The notes under the pieces are model-generated. The model was not told the origin of the DNA. It searched no databases and saw nothing but the letters and a program-made list of their open reading frames with translations. From JAHDCJ01 sp039028895 (GTDB lineage Bacteria > Bacteroidota > Bacteroidia > Chitinophagales > Saprospiraceae): a stretch of 64,000 nt of DNA. Positions 60,306-64,000 of the stretch are shown one piece after another (position 1 is the stretch's first letter; every line of letters begins with the position of its first letter). The translations under genes and the position numbers were made by a program. The stretch covers positions 57,270-121,269 of the forward strand of contig JBCCHF010000016.1 of the NCBI GenBank assembly GCA_039028895.1, read 5' to 3'.

Positions 60306-61538
60306 ATGAAGCGTCAGAATTATCGCTGCTCTTTCTGTGGGAAAAATAAAGAGGAAGCACTCATACTTATCGCTGGGATCGAAGGCCATATCTGTGAAAG
60401 TTGTGTCGACCAGGCACAACAAATCATTGATGAGGAATTGAACTCAGGTACCTCCCCTTCCGGAGAAGATTTTAATCTGCCGGACGTGGTTGTCCCAAAA
60501 GATATTAAAGCTCATCTTGACCAATACGTTATTGGTCAGGATGAAGCTAAGAAATACCTTTCAGTAGCAGTCTATAATCACTATAAACGCCTAGGTCAAA
60601 AAGGAGATGATGAAATCGAAATTGAAAAATCGAACATCATCATGGTTGGTCGCACAGGTACCGGCAAAACCTTGTTAGCCAAATCCATTGCCAAATTCCT
60701 GAATGTACCATTTGCTATTGTTGATGCTACCGTTTTTACAGAAGCCGGCTATGTAGGTGAAGATGTGGAAAGCATCCTGAGTCGACTACTTCAAGTCTGC
60801 GACTATAATGTAAATGCTGCTGAAAAAGGTATCATCTACATTGACGAAATTGATAAAGTCGCTCGCAAATCTGATAATCCTTCCATTACACGTGATGTTT
60901 CCGGAGAAGGTGTACAGCAAGCGTTATTGAAAATGCTGGAAGGAACAGATGTAAATGTACCTCCGCAAGGCGGTCGCAAGCACCCTGAGCAAAAAATGAT
61001 CAAGGTTAATACAGAAAACATCTTGTTTATTTGTGGTGGTGCCTTCGATGGTATTGAAAAGGTCATCGCCCGACGCTTAAATACCCAGGTCATCGGATTT
61101 GGTGATAACAAAAAGGAGAAAGTTGATCGTGACAACCTCCTTCAATATATCAACCAACAGGATATCAAATCCTTCGGTCTTATTCCGGAACTGATTGGCC
61201 GTTTGCCTGTGCTCACTTACCTTGAGCCACTTGATGCAAGCACATTAAAGCGGATTCTGACAGAGCCTAAGAATGCCCTTGCTAAACAATACTTCAAACT
61301 CTTTGCGCTGGAGAATATTGTACTCTCCTTCAGTGATGATGCTTTAGATTTTATTGTTGAAAAGGCATTGGAATTTAACCTGGGAGCCAGAGGCTTGCGT
61401 TCTATCTGTGAAGCTATTATGACGGATGCCATGTTCGAGTTACCTTCTCAAAAGGATATTAACGAGTTTAAAATAACGAGAAGTTACGCAGAAGAGAAAA
61501 TGAGCAAATCTAAATTGTCTAAGCTCAGGGTCGCCTAG
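60306..61538 (+). CDS. clpX: ATP-dependent Clp protease, ATP-binding subunit ClpX
   Basis: 410 residues. An N-terminal zinc-binding domain (CSFCGKNKEEALILIAGIEGHICESC) precedes the AAA+ domain: Walker A VGRTGTGKTLLAKS, pore loop EAGYVGEDVES, Walker B GIIYIDEIDKVARK, and GLIPELIGRLPVLTYLEPLD. It recognises and unfolds substrates for ClpP. A TATCTTTA element about 30 bases before the ATG is a possible own promoter. Confidence 0.97.
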   Translation: MKRQNYRCSFCGKNKEEALILIAGIEGHICESCVDQAQQIIDEELNSGTSPSGEDFNLPDVVVPKDIKAHLDQYVIGQDEAKKYLSVAVYNHYKRLGQKGDDEIEIEKSNIIMVGRTGTGKTLLAKSIAKFLNVPFAIVDATVFTEAGYVGEDVESILSRLLQVCDYNVNAAEKGIIYIDEIDKVARKSDNPSITRDVSGEGVQQALLKMLEGTDVNVPPQGGRKHPEQKMIKVNTENILFICGGAFDGIEKVIARRLNTQVIGFGDNKKEKVDRDNLLQYINQQDIKSFGLIPELIGRLPVLTYLEPLDASTLKRILTEPKNALAKQYFKLFALENIVLSFSDDALDFIVEKALEFNLGARGLRSICEAIMTDAMFELPSQKDINEFKITRSYAEEKMSKSKLSKLRVA

Positions 61539-61589
61539 TCTGGCATGTTGATTAAAGTCTGCTTCGACAATTGAATTTAAGCCCAGATA

Positions 61590-62285
61590 TTATCTCCCTT
61601 CACTATTGGAGAACTCCAATCTTTGTTTAGCCAGTTTCAGTGCTATTTCCAGTTGTTCAGATCTGCTTAGATAGGAATTGTCTATAACAATTGCGTCTTC
61701 AGCTTTTTTCAGCGGACTGTCTTCACGGGTGGAGTCGATATGATCGCGATGCTTTAAATTTGCAGTAACTTTTTCGGGGTCTATAGTGACACCTCTATCC
61801 ATCAATTCTAAAAGTCTGCGTTTTGTTCGGATGGCCATGTCAGCGGTTATGAAGAGTTTGAGTTCTGCATCTTTAAAAACGACAGTACCAATATCTCTGC
61901 CATCCATTACAACCCCGCGTTTTTTTCCCATTTCGTGTTGTTGCTGAACAGTCACGCGTCGGACAGCGGAGATGGCGGCTACTTCGCTAACAAAGTTGGA
62001 AACAGCCATTTCCCTAATTTCCTCTTCTACGTTTTCCCCGTTAAGGAAGGTATGATTAGAGCCATTGATATTTTCAAAATGAATGTTAATTTCGGCAAGT
62101 GCCTGCTTTACAGCTCCAGGATTGTCAAGGTCTATTTTTTTTCTGAGGAAATATAAAGTCACTGCCCTGTACATTGCCCCCGAATCAATGTAAGCATAAC
62201 CCAATTCACGTGCGAGATCTTTAGCGATTGTGCTTTTACCACAAGCTGCAAAACCGTCTACCGCTATAACGATTTTCTTCTCCAT
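61590..62285 (-). CDS. cmk: Cytidylate kinase
   Basis: 231 residues. The P-loop VDGFAACGKSTIAKDLARELGYAYIDSGAMYRAV is followed by the CMP-binding RGVVMDGRDIGTVVFKDAELK and RDHIDSTREDSPLKKAEDAIVID. It phosphorylates CMP and dCMP. The GFAACGKST form replaces the usual GPSGSGKST, acceptable for the lineage. A TATCTTTG element lies only eight bases before the ATG, so the mRNA is nearly leaderless. Confidence 0.95.
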   Translation of the reverse strand: MEKKIVIAVDGFAACGKSTIAKDLARELGYAYIDSGAMYRAVTLYFLRKKIDLDNPGAVKQALAEINIHFENINGSNHTFLNGENVEEEIREMAVSNFVSEVAAISAVRRVTVQQQHEMGKKRGVVMDGRDIGTVVFKDAELKLFITADMAIRTKRRLLELMDRGVTIDPEKVTANLKHRDHIDSTREDSPLKKAEDAIVIDNSYLSRSEQLEIALKLAKQRLEFSNSEGR

Positions 62286-62292
62286 AGCGGTG

Positions 62293-62300
62293 CAAAGATA
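62293..62300 (-). promoter_or_regulatory. -7 promoter element (TATCTTTG) of cmk, nearly leaderless
   Basis: Minus-strand TATCTTTGCACCGCT directly before the cmk ATG at 62285. With a start site a few bases past the element the 5' leader is at most about five bases, leaving no room for a ribosome binding site. Confidence 0.65.
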
Positions 62301-62368
62301 AAAAGTCCGGTTGATTTAAATAGGGTAGTTTGAAAGTTAGCACCAGACGATTATTGTGGATTAAAGAG

Positions 62369-63886
62369 CTAGTTTTTCCTTAGCCTGTCAAGAATTAGAT
62401 TCCACAATTTTTCATAAGGAACCACTTCCAACTCTGCAATTAAGCCACGGTAAGTGAATGGCGTCTCAATTAGTCGATTGTAATACTTTTCAACATTGCT
62501 GAGATTATCAGGGTTGAATTCTGCTTTAAACAATTGTTGTAGCAGTCTAATAAATTGAATAGCCCTGAAAAACTCTTCTTTCTTCAACTGGCGGTTGGCA
62601 TAGCTTTTCAACCTGTCAATCCTTTCCGCAACAGCGTTATAACTCTTTTTCTCGAGCAGGAATAACATTTGGACAATTACCAAAAGTACCGTAAATATCC
62701 GTTGATCTTTTGGATAGAGTATCGGGTCATTCAGGAATCTTGACAAGCGGAAGTTCTTCCTGCGTTGAGAGCGTAAAACAGGATTGGTTTCGCCCTGACT
62801 TTCAATGATATAGTTGAGATAAATATCGTAGATCTTCCATTTTTCCTTGTCAATCCCCGTCATCTTCTTGAACTTGCTGTTGGAAGACGCCTTGTTATAA
62901 ATAGCAATAGCGTTTATATAGTTATCAGTATGCAAGGCGAGCATTAAATAATACTCCATAAATGTAAACCAGGTCTCACTTCCTTCCGGAAAAGATTGCA
63001 GGCATTTCTCAGCATTGATCTTTCCATTTCTATAATCCTGGAGATGGAGGTAGGCTGACATTTTTTTCAGTTGGAATGTCGCCAGTTTATCATCCTGGTA
63101 ATAGCGGGGATTTTCTTCGATGTATTTCTCTGCTTTATTACAGACCTCCAGGGTGCTTTCATAATCATGAAGCATTTCGTATCGATAAGCCCAAACGAGA
63201 TACATATTATAAATGACAATCGGAGAATCATAAATCTCAGAAAGGCCTACAAGGGCATCGCAATAGATATCAATCTTTTCCCTGAGATTAAAAGTCTTGG
63301 ATTTGGGTTTGTGATAATTCATAACAACCCTCTGATACAATTCTTCAGAACGGATCTCCGCATCCAGAACATTCTGGTACTGTTTGGCGTGCTGATCGTA
63401 GGTTTCGTAGTTTTTCTCATCCCCAATCATTGCGCAATACCTTCTGAGAATTCTTGAGCAGTTTACTATTACATCAGCAAATTTGAATTTAAGAGCAGTA
63501 GTTAATATTTGGCGAGCCAAGCTCGATGCCGTATGGTGAGCGTCGTTGCTTAACAAGATTTTGACCAGCGTCCAATCTTTATTACAAGAATAGTAAGCTC
63601 TGTCATAGTTAGAGGTAGAAGGCAGGTTTACATCCAGAAAGAAAAGGGTGTTCAAGAGTCTTTTTCGGAATCGGGATTTAAGCTGCCTGTACTTATCGTC
63701 TGTTGGCGTGCAGCTATATAAAAAAGAGGCAGCATCCCTATCATTTTTAAATTTCCCGGCCATCAGGGCCTCATAGAACTCGTTGAACTTACTATTTTTA
63801 TGTTTTAATGAGTGATCATCAAAGATTTCGATTTTCTTGACCTTCTTTTTCGTGACAATCTTTGATATCTCAATTAAATTCTTCAT
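62369..63886 (-). CDS. Hypothetical helical-repeat protein
   Basis: 505 residues from ATG 63886 (MKNLIEISKIVTKKKVKKIE), preferred over the frame's first codon 63 bases upstream because a promoter element lies between them at 63919-63926. The body is helix-rich with TPR-like repeats (YNMYLVWAYRYEMLHDYESTLEVCNKAEKYI, AYLHLQDYRNGKINAEKCLQ) and no signal peptide or membrane segment. The family is unknown to me; similar large helical proteins beside cmk are a Bacteroidota feature as I recall it. The gap to cmk is 83 bp. Confidence 0.75.
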   Translation of the reverse strand: MKNLIEISKIVTKKKVKKIEIFDDHSLKHKNSKFNEFYEALMAGKFKNDRDAASFLYSCTPTDDKYRQLKSRFRKRLLNTLFFLDVNLPSTSNYDRAYYSCNKDWTLVKILLSNDAHHTASSLARQILTTALKFKFADVIVNCSRILRRYCAMIGDEKNYETYDQHAKQYQNVLDAEIRSEELYQRVVMNYHKPKSKTFNLREKIDIYCDALVGLSEIYDSPIVIYNMYLVWAYRYEMLHDYESTLEVCNKAEKYIEENPRYYQDDKLATFQLKKMSAYLHLQDYRNGKINAEKCLQSFPEGSETWFTFMEYYLMLALHTDNYINAIAIYNKASSNSKFKKMTGIDKEKWKIYDIYLNYIIESQGETNPVLRSQRRKNFRLSRFLNDPILYPKDQRIFTVLLVIVQMLFLLEKKSYNAVAERIDRLKSYANRQLKKEEFFRAIQFIRLLQQLFKAEFNPDNLSNVEKYYNRLIETPFTYRGLIAELEVVPYEKLWNLILDRLRKN

Positions 63887-63918
63887 CTGCGGTTTTATTG
63901 TTTGAATTGAGTTAACTG

Positions 63919-63926
63919 CAAAGTAA
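63919..63926 (-). promoter_or_regulatory. -7 promoter element (TTACTTTG) of the helical-repeat gene
   Basis: Minus-strand TTACTTTGCAG, one base from TAnnTTTG, 33 bases before ATG 63886. It decides the start. Confidence 0.5.
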
Positions 63927-64000
63927 GAATATTTTTTGTAAATAATCAATTATGATGTCACACTCTGGGAGTGATTTAACATCTTTTCCGTCAAAAAAAA

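Overview
The window reads as one stretch of chromosome from a Bacteroidota bacterium, most likely of the Cytophagia (marine Cytophagales type). The reasons are the TAnnTTTG promoter elements (best ahead of the tRNA gene), the sigma/FecR/TonB-receptor cascade, GldM and GldN, two type IX secretion (T9SS) C-terminal domains, a tRNA without an encoded CCA end, the ClpP-ClpX and GcvP types, and a carotenoid set of the CruF/CrtD/CrtZ kind. The species cannot be fixed from sequence alone. I saw no insertion sequence, prophage or CRISPR array; most of the window looks like ordinary core chromosome with accessory islets.

Layout. 1-4.7 kb: an ECF sigma factor, FecR and the start of a TonB-dependent receptor that runs off the left edge (minus strand). 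4.9-12 kb: a plus-strand run of small-molecule enzymes (exported VOC protein, divergent SDR, two flavin-reductase-like proteins, DUF2256, a PhrB-type photolyase without its iron-sulfur ligands, FlaR-like kinase, TSUP transporter, Stf0 sulfotransferase), interrupted by an apparently 5'-truncated T9SS cargo gene. 12-20 kb: an FG-GAP surface protein with an IPTL-CTERM tail, two Skp/OmpH chaperones, a NagB-like/hydrolase fusion, a hypothetical protein, a class III cyclase and an RluA-type pseudouridine synthase. 20-26 kb: VOC protein, then an ECF sigma-two membrane proteins-Hsp20 cluster, GNAT, a secreted protein, a sterol-desaturase-family protein and a DUF434 protein. 26-31 kb (minus): a YdjM-like membrane protein, a TPR protein, a redox-linked sigma/anti-sigma/thioredoxin group, a lipoprotein and a prenyl diphosphate synthase. 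31-36.6 kb: an Rcp1-type receiver, a hybrid kinase without phosphoacceptor His, RNase R and a hypothetical protein. 36.6-39.2 kb: gldM-gldN without gldK/gldL. 39-43 kb: carotenoid genes with a DUF885 peptidase between them. 43-49.5 kb: a three-gene unit of pseudokinase, coiled-coil lipoprotein and NtrY-like histidine kinase. 49.6-57 kb: T9SS surface protein, GcvP, Rel/SpoT. 57.6-64 kb: tRNA-Leu(UAG), trigger factor, ClpP, ClpX, CMP kinase and a hypothetical protein.

How the genes fit together. The strongest candidates for something new are signalling units whose catalytic residues are missing: the transmembrane pseudokinase operon (43.3-49.5 kb); the anti-sigma factor fused to a redoxin whose first active-site Cys is Asn, beside its sigma factor and an intact thioredoxin lipoprotein (27.7-29.5 kb); and the His-less hybrid kinase (31.9-33.8 kb). 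GGPP synthase, CruF, CrtD and CrtZ can plausibly cooperate in making hydroxylated carotenoids. Trigger factor, ClpP and ClpX form a protein folding/turnover block whose intergenic regions carry notable inverted repeats.
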